Origin: Cryptomeria japonica
Lineage: Eukaryota; Streptophyta; Pinopsida; Cupressales; Cupressaceae
DNA length: 64,000 nt
Direction of reading: 5' to 3'
Assembly (NCBI RefSeq): GCF_030272615.1
Contig: NC_081407.1
Span: 269,423,870-269,487,869, forward strand
Part shown: positions 46,974-58,708 of the stretch, in pieces
Layout of the letters: every line of letters starts with the position of its first letter
How positions within the stretch are numbered: the first letter of the stretch is position 1
Program-made: the position numbers and the translations under genes
The notes under the pieces: model-generated
The model's database searches: none
What the model was told of the DNA's origin: nothing
The model's input: the letters and a program-made list of their open reading frames with translations, nothing else

Positions 46974-48505
46974 CAACCTCCATGTCCCATCCTTCTTGGC
47001 TGCTAAGACAATGGGTACTGCATATGGGCTTAAACTTTCCCTAATCAATCCCTTGTTCATCAACTCTTGGATTTGGTTGGCAATCTCTGCATTTTGTGAG
47101 GGAATAATCTTATATGCTACCTTATTAGGTAGGGTAGCCCCATGGATGAAGCCTATGTGGTGGCTAATGTCTCTAATAGGTGGGAGTTGGGCATATCTTC
47201 CTACAATACTCCATCAAATTGCTGCAACAATTCTTGGATCTCCTTTGGGATCTCTTTCCCCTCTCTTTCTACTACATCTTTAGGCTTCAAGATCAATGCA
47301 AAGCCTACTTTCTCATTCTTCAATATCTACAGCATTTCCTTCTCTCCTACTATCATCACCTTTTGTTCATCTTCTTTACCATTTGTACTATCTATATTAG
47401 GGTGTGCGATGAATTTCTTACCATCATTTGTGATAACATAGGTTTTCCTTTTCCCATCATGTTGGTCCTTCACATCATACTACCAAGGACACCCAATAAT
47501 CAGATGACAAGCATCCATGGTCATAATGCCACAAAGAATCTTGTCCTTGTATCCCCCAATGAAGAAATCAACCCAAGCTTGCTCATCAACTAGGGTCTGA
47601 TCTCCCTTAGCTATCCATGGAACTTTATATGGATAAGGATGAGGTATCCTTTTCAAATGTAACTTTTCTACCATCTCTAAGGATACAAGGTTATCTATTG
47701 AACCAAAATCCATAATCACTTGGCATACCTTACCTTCGGATTTACATGCAGTCCTAAAGATGGTCTTCCTTTGTGGGCTTTCTTGAGGAATTGTTGCCTT
47801 TAGCAATGTCTTCCTCATCATTAGGATCTCTCCTACTTCTCCCTATGCATCTATAGGTGACTTTACACTCTGACATTCTTCTTCATGGGTCAAATGTGTC
47901 CTCCTCTCTCCACCTTGAGAGTTTGAGGTACTCTTCTCCGGACATCTATAGAATGGGTGGCCTGTCTGACCACAAGTGTAGCACTTTCCTATGAAAGGGC
48001 CTCTTCTGGATTGTCTCCCTCTGTCAGTAGATCTCCTTCCTCTAAATAATTCTATGAAATTGGAGCCTCCTTGCTCACTTGAACTAGATTAACCCTAGCC
48101 CTTCTTTGGTTTCCCTCTACCACCAGAGTTTCATTTCCCTTTGAAGTTCTTTCTTGCTCCTCTTCCTCTACCACTCTAATCGAACTTCCTTTTCAGCTTC
48201 TCCTTTGCTCTCAATGCCAATTGATAGCACTTGCTCACTGTATCAGGGTTTAGAATACTCAACATCATCCTCCCCACCTAAGAAGTTCTGACTGACTACA
48301 TTTAGGAGTTCCTCCTTCTTCTCCCCCTTCTTTCTCCTCATTAGAATCACAATTCTCCTTTCTTCCCTTTGTCCTTAGCCTTCTCCAACTCCTTCACTTT
48401 GGCTTCAAACATTTCTTCAAACGTCTTCTTCAATGCCTCTTGTTACATTTCCTTTGGAGGCATCGTGTCAGCCTCTTCCTCGCTCCCTAATGTTGACATA
48501 CACCA
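46974..48505 (-). pseudogene. Gypsy gag and protease remnant
   Basis: On the minus strand, a gag part near 48200 reads CYQLALRAKEKLKRKFD. The zinc knuckle CYTCGQTGHPFYRC is at about 47960-48000. The retropepsin-like domain (47480-47821) reads CQVIMDFGSIDNLVSLEMVE, with the usual D-S/T-G changed to DFG, then MTMDACHLIIGCPW, the typical gypsy ending. Stops lie between the pieces. The remaining sequence to 46974 leads into RT. Confidence 0.85.
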
Positions 48506-49428
48506 ACACCACCTATCCCAAGTGATCGAGAACTTTCTTTTATACCACTATAATGCAGAGCCACAGGGAAACTAGATAGGATTCCCAATCCCACACTCAC
48601 TCAATGTGCTCCAATTTATCAATCAACAAGAGACTTACTCTCACATGTATCAGCCTCATAATAGACTCACAATACCAATGGTGGACAACACTCAATGTTA
48701 GGCAACATACTCTACCTATAGCCCTTACTCACACTAGGATATATGTACTCAAAAGGATAAAACACCAACAAGAAAGCACATACCCAAACCACCCTCATAA
48801 AATGTCATTTAGCATCCCCCTATATATGCACTCAAAAGGATAAAACACCAACAAGAAAGCACATACCCAAACCACCCTCATAAAATGTCATTTAGCATCC
48901 CCCTTGACATGTTTCATGCATTGGAAGTGGTCTACAAACTTACTAATATCATTGTTCTTCACAAAGGCTTCACGATCCGTGTAGCCCTAGTTTTTAAGTT
49001 TTGGGGGAATAACTCACAAATTTCCCAAACCACTTGACAAAAAAAATTCAGATTTAAGTACCTTTTTGGGCCCTCTACATCATATGTCAGATTTAGGTTG
49101 GATTCCTTTGGACCAACTATATGGAACACTACCTATCCTAATTGGTCAGTATCCTCAATTAGGCCTATTTTAGAAAGAAACCCCTCTAGAATGTACTCAA
49201 AAAAACTTCAAAACCAATTGGACACTCAAAATATGTGTCAAAACTAAGGATTCCAGCAAAATTTTGGGCCTGCACTCAACTAGTTTCCCACAAACCAATT
49301 TACCCCTCTTCAATTGCTTGCCATTACATAATGCCAAGCATTTTAGTGCACATTTCTCTCTCCTCCACTCACAGACACCTCTGTCAACCCTACCATACTA
49401 TGATACACCTTTTGTCCCAACATCCCCT
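48506..49428 (-). other. Gypsy gag N-terminus and leader region, degenerate
   Basis: It lies between the 5' LTR and recognisable gag. A minus-strand stretch near 48930 reads FVKNNDISKFVDHFQCMKH, possibly gag. An 83 bp tandem duplication sits at 48747-48905. No clear primer-binding site is seen next to 49428. Confidence 0.5.
48747..48905. repeat. 83 bp tandem duplication
   Basis: ACTCAAAAGGATAAAACACC begins at 48747 and again at 48830. The two units are virtually identical over about 76 bp, which suggests a recent duplication. Confidence 0.9.
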
Positions 49429-50156
49429 TGAGTTTGAGGAATTTTCACTCTTGGGAATGTTAGGAACCAACCATGTCTTGTGAAACCCTAGGTAGGGTTT
49501 TCTCAAAACCTAAAACTAAAGAAATTCAATCCCCTGGCTCCAAACTCTATTTCAACTCCTGAAACCACTTGGAGATGTTAGATATAACACTATTTCAACC
49601 CTCCAAACACATTAGGAGCATTCACTAATCAGATACAATAATGAAACAAAGAGAATACACGGACTCAGACACAAATTACTGCAACAAAGATGGCTTCTCA
49701 TTTACCAAATCATCATAAATTATAAAGTTAGGCCTTACAGGCTTTTATATGCAACGTCCAAGTTCTCCCAATGTCCACAACTGAATTTTGAACCATAGGA
49801 CCATTGGAGACCAACTAACCTCAAAAGTTATCATGATAATTTTACAACAATGGACAACTTTGTACTCTTCACCTTACAACCCACCAGGACAACACAAAAT
49901 CATTACATAGGAGTCCAATATTCCCCCATAACACAAGTCACATCTTTTAGAACTCAACTTGGTCCTTTTGGACAAGTGTGACCAAGGTTGACCCCCCTAG
50001 ATCCTATTATATGATTGGATAAACAAGATGGCTATAAAGCCTTACAAACATGATATTGTTCCACTTGGATCGTGAGATCCTTATTACATTCAAGACAATA
50101 AAGATTAAATTTCACATGGATTGGACTCATTATGTCCAATTGGTGCCCCTGCACCA
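49429..50156 (-). repeat. Gypsy 5' LTR
   Basis: This 728 bp repeat of 33843-34588 has the same terminal sequences. It lies upstream of gag in the minus-strand orientation. Confidence 0.88.
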
Positions 50157-51779
50157 CTGTTCCTTTTACTTCTATGTGTGGGGGTTCTTGTGTCAACTCT
50201 CTCACCATCCTTGCACACAGTGCAACCTCTATTTTGGCCCTTGTTTCTTTGTGTATTGAAGGTTTTCCCACCCTTTCCCATGCAAGTGTTTATGTTGGTG
50301 TTGTCACCTCTGCAGGTGTGTTTTCTAGTGTTGTCCCATTTGTCGTAGATGTTGTTTCTATTTTTTCCCTGGCTCTAGATGTGGGTTTTAGTTTTAATGG
50401 TGCTATTTTCCATGTTGATGTAGGTTTGGTATTTGATAGATTTGTTATCCCTACTATGGGGATCCCTATTTTGGGTTCCAGGGGGTCTGCTACTATTGTG
50501 CCTTCTGCTCCTCTAGTTCTAGATAAGGCTACTAGGAATTTTTCATATATTTCTCTTTCTTTTGGTGCTCCTCCTCCCTAGAGTGTCTCTTGTCTTCTTC
50601 CTTGTCCTAAGACCCCATGCCCCTGTAGTGGTTTGTGGGAAAGATGTAGTGGAAAATAATGAGTTCTACCTGAGAGGTGCTCTAGTTTGCAAATTTTTTG
50701 GTCTTTGGATTTCTCCTCGGGATCTTCTTGCTTGGGTTGTGGATTCTTGGAAGTCCCATGCGGTTGATAAGATTGAGCTTTACCCTTGTGTCAAAGGCTT
50801 CTTCATTACTTCATTTTCTTCCTTGGAAGAGAGGAACTCGATTTTGGATAGAGTTTAGGCTTGGGGTGATTATCCTCTTTCTCTTAAACCTTGGTATTCT
50901 ACTTTCAACAACCTTTTTGTACCTTTGAATGTGTTTTCTATCTGAGTACAACTATCAAATCTTCCTCTCTAATTCTGGGAGATGACTTTCTATGAAGCCA
51001 TAGTTAGTTATCTATTGGTAAGTTCTTGAAGGCTCATGAGTCCACTTCTTGTATGGGGAACTCTACATTTTCTCTCCTTTTGGTGGATTTTTATCACTCT
51101 TTGTCCCTTCATGATGGGGTAGTTTTGATGGTTGGCGACTGATCTTATTCTTGACTGTGGATTATGAGGGCATCTCTTTTCATTATCATTATTTCTTTTC
51201 TATTGGACATTTATCTTGGACTTGTTATTTGGGTCATTAGAAAAGGCATTCTACTTGATGAAAGAATGCTTCTAATGATCACTTGAAGGTTGCTGATTTG
51301 GCCTCTTAAATGGATACCTCTTCATAAGATTTTGAGGAGTCCCCTATCAAGGAACTTGTTGTCCCTTATACAATTATTTTTTTTATTTCTCTCTTCCTAT
51401 TTCTCCTTTGACTATTTCTCCTTCTTCAATTGTCATTGGTCGACTCTCTCCCTCTCCTTCTATTTTTCCCCTTTCAATGACTATTTTTCTCCCTACTATG
51501 GGACCTCCTTTTCTTCTTCCCCCTCTTGGTGGGAAATCAGAGGATGGCTTCACCTAGATAATTGTTAGTAGATGGAGAAAAGGTCCTAGTACCTGTTATC
51601 TCCCTCTTTCATTTGTTTCTTTGTCTAAGGTAGGGACCCTTGTTTCCCATGAGTTCTTAGCTTTGGTTTAAAAGCCTTTGTTTTTGGGTTGTTTCACCCC
51701 TCATGAGACCCCTCTTTGTCAACTAATACGATAATATGTATAGGTTTGGGCCCTTTCCCACTTTATCTAATCAAAATGA
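50157..51779 (+). pseudogene. LINE ORF1 derivative (DUF4283 and zinc knuckle), no RT
   Basis: After a low-complexity N-terminal part, the DUF4283-type domain reads LVCKFFGLWISPRDLLAWVV, LYPCVKGFFITSFSSLEERN and LSLKPWYSTFNNLF. A decayed zinc-knuckle region follows at about 51180 (FSIGHLSWTCYLGH). The 3' end is GGTTTGGGCCCTTTCCC then TTATCTAATCAAAA at about 51778, with no endonuclease or RT between. It abuts the gypsy LTR. No target duplication was found. Stops make it non-functional. Confidence 0.7.
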
Positions 51780-52547
51780 AATGGTATTAGCTATTTTTTT
51801 ATCAAAATAATTTTTTAAATAATAATAACAAAATATTTTTGGGGAAGCACACTAGACATTATGTTATTTTTTTCTTGATAGAAATATGACATTTTTGTGT
51901 GCTCCCCCTATTTGAAGCTCTTAATCTCTATCATGAAAAATAATATTACTTTAGAAATTATATTCAAAGAACTACAAATCATGTTTTTTTTGCATCTTCA
52001 AAATTTTAGCATAATTTTCTTCAATTTCTCACTCAAGATTAGTCTTTCCTATTTTTTATAAGTGACCACTGAAAGCCCCCTTTTGGTTACCCATTTTCAT
52101 GCACATAACCATTAATATAAATACAACTTGTCACCCTTGATTTTTTCATAGTTCTAAAGAATCTATATTATTGGGTTTGACCTAAGAGAATCTATACCCT
52201 AGTGATGTAATAGCCCTTTAAAGGTATCCATAAATACATCTAGCTGCTAGAGAAAAGTAGAATATAGTGAATCAAGAGAACTAGGAAGAAAAAATACATA
52301 ACTTAAATAATCAAATCCACAAATGTAGAAGTAATTTATACATTTAGATTCAATTTGCGTGAAAGTTTAAATCTACAATAGTCTACAGATGTTTTATATA
52401 TAAAAATTTATTTTAAAATGTACATTAGTCAAAATTCTACATTCTTCATTAAAATTAATTATCCTTAATACTAAAAGTAAATACACCTTATTTCTTAGAT
52501 TAGCTTATTAAAGCAACACACAATTTTTTAATTATCTATACCAATAG
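51780..52547. repeat. Tail of unit D
   Basis: From about 52150 the sequence matches 25040-25450 of unit C in the same orientation (CCTTT(A)AA(A)G/TGTATCCATAAATAC, AATCAAATCCACAAAT). There is no gene. Confidence 0.65.
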
Positions 52548-52560
52548 CTATCATTTATTA

Positions 52561-53620
52561 GGTTGATTTTGAAGCTGGTGGTGAGCTATGAATATGATGT
52601 CCTTTGCCCTAGCTATTGGTACTAGGTAGCTTGAAATTGGGTCCCCCCTTGTTCTAGGAGATACATTAATAAGGAGTTGCCTTCTCCAATAGAGGTGTCC
52701 ATTTATCTTAGTATTGTTGATGAAAAGATAAATATATCCTCTAAAGCCTTGGATTTTACCCTCATAGATATATTTTATGGCTATAGGCCTAACATTGAAT
52801 TCATATGCAGCTAGACTTCCACTTTTTTGCTGGTCCTTGATCTTTGTGTTAAGATCATGATGAATGGTTTTTCTCTTTTGTTTTTTCAATCAAATGAGAA
52901 TTGCTATAGAGTTATTTAGGGAAGTCTCCAGTTTCTAGGTGACAAACTTCTTTCTCTAAATAGATGGGTTGCTAGTTTTGATACTTCAAAGTTGAATTTG
53001 CTTTCCATTTGGGTTCATCTCCAATAACTCCACTTGGGATTCTAGGATTACTCTATTATTTAGGTAATAGTTGGAACTATCGATCAGTTCATTTCTTTGG
53101 ACAATGTCACTAAATCTAGATCTAGCTCTCTTTATGCTATGATTTGTATCTTGGCTGACTTTGGTTGTCAACTACCAAATAGTATCAAAATTCACTCCAA
53201 GTTTGGGGTGTGGGAGTAGGAGATCCATTATGATCCCTCAAGGAAATAGCATCTCCACAAAGCTAGGGTTTTAAATTTGGTATACCAATATATTTATATG
53301 ACCATACATTTTGTGGAGGGCACAACCCACTTGTCCAAATTATCCTCAAATTTAAAAAAAAATTGAGTGGCTCCATGTAGATAATAAGTTGTTGCAAATC
53401 AATTATGGAAACATAGGATCCAATTGTAAGGTTAAGAAAAAAATTCAACGTATCTCTAGTGCTCCTTTCGAACTTCTTTCAAAAGTTTTTTTTGTTAGTT
53501 GTTGTTGTTCCTAGCCTCACCTCTCATGACAAATATCACTTAGACTATTGTTTCCCAACTTTTTGTTCTATTTATTCTTTCTAATGGGATTCGGCCTCTC
53601 CTGAGCTTACCTAATCTAAA
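52561..53620 (+). mobile_element. LINE ORF1 fragment inserted in unit D
   Basis: It is flanked by a 13 bp duplication, CTATCATTTATTA (52548-52560) and CTATCAATTATTA (53621-53633). The readable peptide QFISLDNVTKSRSSLYAMI, then LPNSIKIHSKFG, fits the second half of the DUF4283 region (the F-x-VD...R...A-RI motif) of LINE ORF1. The 3' end CGGCCTCTCC...TTACCTAATCTAAA matches the other LINE tails here. There is no RT. Units A, B and C lack this insertion. Confidence 0.75.
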
Positions 53621-53633
53621 CTATCAATTATTA

Positions 53634-55140
53634 ATCTATATTTTGATTTAAGTAAAGTACAACTAATTAATCTAAATTTATTTATGCTCTTGTTGTTTCT
53701 TTCATTAATTGATGTAAACATGAATAGAAAGCATTAAATCCCACACACTACAATAATATGTTTATTATTTTATTAATTATGTTTTAATAAACTCTTATTG
53801 TATTTGTTATTTGGAGTATGACTCATCTAAGTATCAATAGCTTGCTTGCAACCTATTTTAAAGTGATGATATGTTCTACAAGTTAAATGGACACAATATA
53901 AAATATGACACCAATCTATATATTTTTAATGAGAAAAGAATAACACTTCACATTGCTTTAAAGAATGTAATATTTAAAGGTGTTACCTTGAATAACTCAT
54001 ACACATTTCCATTAAATATTACAATCATCTATCATATTTATGGAAGAATACTAGTAGGAAAGACCTCAATACTTACATCACATCATAGCCCAAAGATATG
54101 TCAAGTGTAAAGAGTCCTTACACTATTTATACTTGGAAGAACAATGGTAGGTAAGAATCTATATTTTCATTATACAACAGCCCAAAGATATTCGAAGTGT
54201 AGAAAGTCTTTACACTTTCAAAGAGAAAATAATGAAAAATCATATTACTTTATTAAAAAAAAAATATGCGTATTTCTTTAGATAAATGATATAAATTAAT
54301 TTTAATTGTTATCAATTTATTATCATTTTATTATAATAATAATGGTAGAAAAGACCCAAAAATTCACAACTTATCACAACCCAAAAATATGCTAAATGTA
54401 AAGAGTTTTTACATTTTTAAAGAGGAAATAATCACGAGTTGTATTACTTTAGAAAGAGAAAGAATTGAAGATATTACCTTATATAAATTGTAAATATTAC
54501 TTTTAATTGTTATCAATTGCTTATCATTTTCTTAGAATAATAATAGTAGACAAGACTAGCATCTTCACACCTTATCACTACCCAAAAATATATTAAATTT
54601 GAAGGGTCCTTACATTTTTAAAGAGGAAATAATGACAAGTTGTATTACTTTAGAAAGAGAAAGAATTGAAGATACTACCTTAGATGAATTGTAAATATTA
54701 CTTTTTGTTTTTTAATAATGCCTAATAAACTTTTTAACGTGACCGATGACATTGGCATGACATGCCCTTTGGCTCCACGTGAAACACTTTTGACCCAGAG
54801 CTATGAATCAGTGAGGCCACAACTAGGGGACCTCATCCCCACACTACACTTGTTCAAACTCATGAGCATAATGACCCAATGAAGACACAAGGCATGCGAG
54901 CACAATGGCCCAGTAGGGTTTGAACCTTGCTGACCGCTTCACCAACGAAGTGTTTTAACTGCGACACTACATGTCTGAAGACAATTGTAAATATTAATTT
55001 TAATTGTTATGATTTTCCTATCATTCTTTCATAAGAATAATGATATACAAGAGCCACATCCTCACAACATATCACTCCCAAAGATATCCCATATCTAGAG
55101 AGCTTTTTACATTTTTGGGAGACAAAGAATGAAAAACCAT
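53634..55140. repeat. Unit D: tail end and motif array, no gene
   Basis: Reverse-orientation motif copies lie near 54060, 54150, 54350, 54552 and 55047 (CATCATAGCCCAAAGATATG and relatives). The 53640-53900 part matches 27613-27830 and the reverse of 18250-18480. No conserved 5' region or gene follows at 55140. A SINE interrupts the array at 54701. Confidence 0.8.
54701..54982 (-). mobile_element. tRNA-derived SINE-like insertion
   Basis: The 282 bp insertion is flanked by a perfect 14 bp duplication, AATTGTAAATATTA (54687-54700 and 54983-54996). On the minus strand its head has a B-box-like GGTTCAAACCC (54916-54926) and a possible A-box region about 30 bp before it (near 54945-54970). Its 3' end is A-rich (TTAAAAAACAAAAAG). 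The same array spacer elsewhere (near 54488) is uninterrupted. These are SINE hallmarks; the parent tRNA is not identified. Confidence 0.75.
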
Positions 55141-57851
55141 ATTACATGTGCAATATTTTGCATCATACTTCATGGATCAATCCATTAGGATGAAAAAAGT
55201 AGAGAGAATAAATAAGAGAATAGCTATTGATTGCTAATACTAAATAGAAGTAGGTGAAGAATTGTAGAACCAAAAAATTTCCCAAAAATAAAATAAATTT
55301 AATTACAAACCACCTATAAGAATGTCCAAAAGATAAAACAGAAAGGTAAAAAAGACCACTAGAAAATATGGATGAGAATTATTTAAATATTACAATATTA
55401 ACTAAGGTCATACATATATAAAAACTATGATATCTCAACTTAAATATAATTAGATCTAAAAATAAATATTATTATATTCATATTGGATATTATCAAAATA
55501 TTATCTCAACATAGTTTAATCTTGAAGATTAGCAAATATAATATTATGGAATAATACAGTTTTGTAAAGGTTTTGTTCAACCCTAACTTTGGTTACAACT
55601 TGGGTAGCTCTTATGTTTTGTTTATGTGACAAATCCTTTTTCTTTATGGTTTGTGTCTAATCTATTAGGGTTGGGGCCCGTCCCCACTTATATTAATAAA
55701 AAACATTATGAAATGTGAAAATTGCATGAATCTAATTAAGCCATATTATTTAAGAAATGACAAGAATAAAAGTTATTACATTAGATAAATTATTGCATTT
55801 TACTTTTAGTTGAAAAATTGTACATATTATTTTTTTTAAATAATATTTGCATATCATTTTTCTACAAGAAAAATGGTATACAAGACACACTATTGGGAAT
55901 ATTAGTTTTTTTTAATTGATGTCAAACTTGTTGTCATGGAAGATTGTTGTTCATGTCAAAATTATTGTCATTGATGAAAACCAAGGTTCAAAAGTTGGTC
56001 TGAATGTATGTGATCAATGGTGCTATATCAGGTGACTACTCATGGGTTCATATTGACATACAGAGATTGGTGTAGAGTATATATCTAGTTGACATATAAC
56101 TATTTTGAAGCATTGAAGATGTATTTGGATGTCTGCATCAAATTTTGGTTAAGTGAGACTATTCAAATGAATAGGACCTATCAAACTAGGTTCAGCTTTT
56201 TGATCCACATTGTGCCACATTGATTCATATTTCATTGTGGTTTTAGTATGATGTTGGTGGGTGCAAAATAATTCTATATCCAAGGTTTCATGCACTCATT
56301 TGATCCGAAATTGATTTGGTGTTAGTCTAAGTGTCATTTTTGTATTGATAGAGTACCTATTTGCAAGAATTCTTTGCATTCCTCTACTTTCTAGTGTTTC
56401 TAATGTTGTGGTTCTCTAATGTTTTATTTTTTGTGTTAGGTGATGCTACATTGTGCATCTAAAAGTGTTGTGGAGTTCTACACCACATTTTCAGCATGTC
56501 TAACTTGGTTGCACTATCGATTCTATTCTCTAGAGCTGACTTGAGTGTTTTTGGTAGATGCAATTGCATACAAAGTTGAAGGTGAAGCTTTAGGATTGTT
56601 AGGAAAGTGTCCCTTGATTAAAATAGGGTAGAGAACTAAGAGGGGGTGTGAATTAGTTGTCACCAAATTTTATAGCAACTTACTTTAATCTCATATATGA
56701 TAATTAACGGTTAAAGCATAAATCAAAAACACAACATATACACACATAGAACCAAGATTTTTGACATGGAAAACCTAGTCAAGTGTAAAACCATGGCTGG
56801 AACCTACCCACAATATGATGATACCCTATTAGAAGTATATGAAATATTACAGTGGGGAATGCACATACATTTAGGCACATTGCCTAGAGCTCACTGCTCA
56901 AAATAAAAAAGACAACAACCCTGGGAAGGCCCACTACCTTACAAACATATTCGAATCACTTCCAAAAAATCATGAATTGAGAAATAGCATCCTCAATGTC
57001 TGGTTTCAATTTCGGCTAAGAACATAACATCTCTCACACTTCTCTATACTTCTACTCAGCTTCTATATGGTTAATACATTATTCACGTACTCTACACACC
57101 TCTCATAGTTATTATTACATTTATTTATACATGACATCAACCTTGGGCCAATATCATCAAGGTAGGCTCAACACATATCACCTAATTACAAAAATATGAC
57201 CATACATGCTACAATATCACATGCAGACCAAAACAATGTCAGTTAAGACATAGCATGGACCTAAATCATGACATTGAATATGAAACACCTCCAACAATTA
57301 TGCATGAAACATCCACAACATTCTACAATCACCATGTTGGCCAAGAACATGAAGAATACCACCAGACTAAAGAAAATCACCAATAACATGCTCATTAATC
57401 AATGCGGACTACCAACATGAATAGCACACGATCTAGAAACATCCACAAGTATCATGAATTAGCGCAATAAAATCCACATCAACTTAAATTACTAGAATCA
57501 TCATTATCATCATACCGAACTTCGAGAACATTAATTGAACTAACTGACAACCTGGAAAAATTGCTTGTGTAGCTCCAAATCATGAACCACTTGAATTGAG
57601 GACACACATCAATGTCCCAAACATATTCCTAAATCTGAAAATCAAGCTATTATAATGTAGAGTAATTCATATCAAAATACTAAAAATTTGGCAATACTGA
57701 ATAATAGAGAAACTGGCCACAACATAGATACTTATAACTCACTCAAATCTTCATGAGGACCTCTGAATCTTGTACTAACTCAACTAGATATATCACTCTA
57801 CATACCCTTTAATTCAAAAACACTGATCATCAACATGCAACACAAACCAAC
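55141..57851. other. Old repeats without identifiable coding sequence
   Basis: A LINE-type 3' tail (TTGGGGCCCGTCCCC then TTATATTAATAAAAAA) ends at about 55710. From about 55905 the sequence resembles a degenerate dispersed repeat (TTGATGTCAAACTTGTTGTC, then GGGGGTGTGAATTAG near 56645 and ACATGGAAAACC near 56767). I could not find LTR boundaries or open frames worth calling. Confidence 0.4.
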
Positions 57852-58023
57852 TGTAGCGTCCTAAAATTGCGACACTTGCAATTTTGACTGCATTTCAGTC
57901 TTCACGATGGCGACGCAACACGCAACCTGAATGGAGACCCCGAAACTTGTCCATGACATCAAAAACTGCATTTTTCAAGCACCCTGGCCTGAACCTCCTT
58001 TGCACCCTGCTGTCCAGGGAGGT

Positions 58024-58052
58024 GGGACCAGAGCACCCAGCGCCCTGGTCCC
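58024..58052 (+). repeat. Stem-loop motif, copy 1 (in LTR)
   Basis: GGGACCAG and CTGGTCCC form a perfect 8 bp stem around a 13-base loop AGCACCCAGCGCC. Related copies lie at 58679, 59479 and 60101. Confidence 0.75.
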
Positions 58053-58174
58053 TGGCCCTATTTTGGGCCTGGTCTCCTATGGGACTTCGGGTCTTTTTGT
58101 TTGCAATTTGGAAAATAACATTTCCTGGTCAGCCTAAGGTCGGGAAAATCAATCTATCAACCCTAATTGACAAG

Positions 58175-58182
58175 TATATAAA
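58175..58182 (+). promoter_or_regulatory. LTR TATA box
   Basis: TATATAAA is followed about 10-20 bp on by a pyrimidine-rich stretch TTTCTTCTCCC, a plausible transcription start region. Confidence 0.6.
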
Positions 58183-58241
58183 CTACATTTCTTCTCCCAT
58201 TTTGGGTAAGAAGGACATATGTGTACAAGCGTGGAAACGAT

Positions 58242-58293
58242 ATTCAAACATTCAAACATCCAAGCATTCAAGCATTCAAGCATTCAAGCATTC
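58242..58293 (+). repeat. 8 bp minisatellite in the LTR
   Basis: CATTCAAG and close variants repeat about six times in a row. Confidence 0.9.
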
Positions 58294-58678
58294 CTTCTAA
58301 GTCTCCATTCAAGGCTAAGTGTTGCATTCAAGACAAGGATTCAACCATTGAAGAGGAGATCACTTACTACATGCTACATACAACATACTACATACAACAA
58401 ACAACAACATCTATACCTTCGCACATAAGGATACAAACATCCTTACAACAAGGTATTAGTACTTGTTTTACATTACAATCATTTACATTTACAGCATTTC
58501 TCATTTCTTGGTTAATTCCAAAACCGGGGTTTGACCTAAAGGCAAACCCCTAATCCCTAACCCCCCCAATCATCTTCACTTTTCCATGTGTAGGTTGTAG
58601 GTACGCAACTGAAATTGAAGATCTGGAATCCTTGTGCAGAGACGAACAGATCCCCCTTCGTTTCGCGGATTTTTCAGA

Positions 58679-58708
58679 GGACCGTGTGCACGCTGGGTGC
58701 CATCGTCC
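58679..58708 (+). repeat. Stem-loop motif, copy 2 (in LTR)
   Basis: GGACCGTG pairs with CATCGTCC at seven of eight positions, counting one G-T wobble, around a loop TGCACGCTGGGTGC. Confidence 0.6.

Larger units (their letters stand above)
33843..50156 (-). mobile_element. Ty3/gypsy chromovirus with two nested copia elements
   Basis: LTRs at 33843-34588 (3' in element orientation) and 49429-50156 (5') enclose minus-strand gag, protease, RT, RNase H, integrase and a chromodomain. The element is interrupted by copia-2 at 37038 and copia-3 at 42066; removing both leaves about 6.5 kb, a normal size. RT reading resumes correctly across both insertions. No target duplication is found: the left flank is AATAG, and a LINE derivative abuts the right end. 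The coding parts have many stops. Confidence 0.9.

Noticed and set aside
47142-47593. + strand frames of 99 and 137 codons
   Set aside because: They lie antisense to the gypsy protease region and have no domain.
54701-54982. A functional tRNA gene
   Set aside because: Only a B-box-like block and a vague A-box region are present, with no cloverleaf that I can form; the 14 bp target duplications indicate a SINE.
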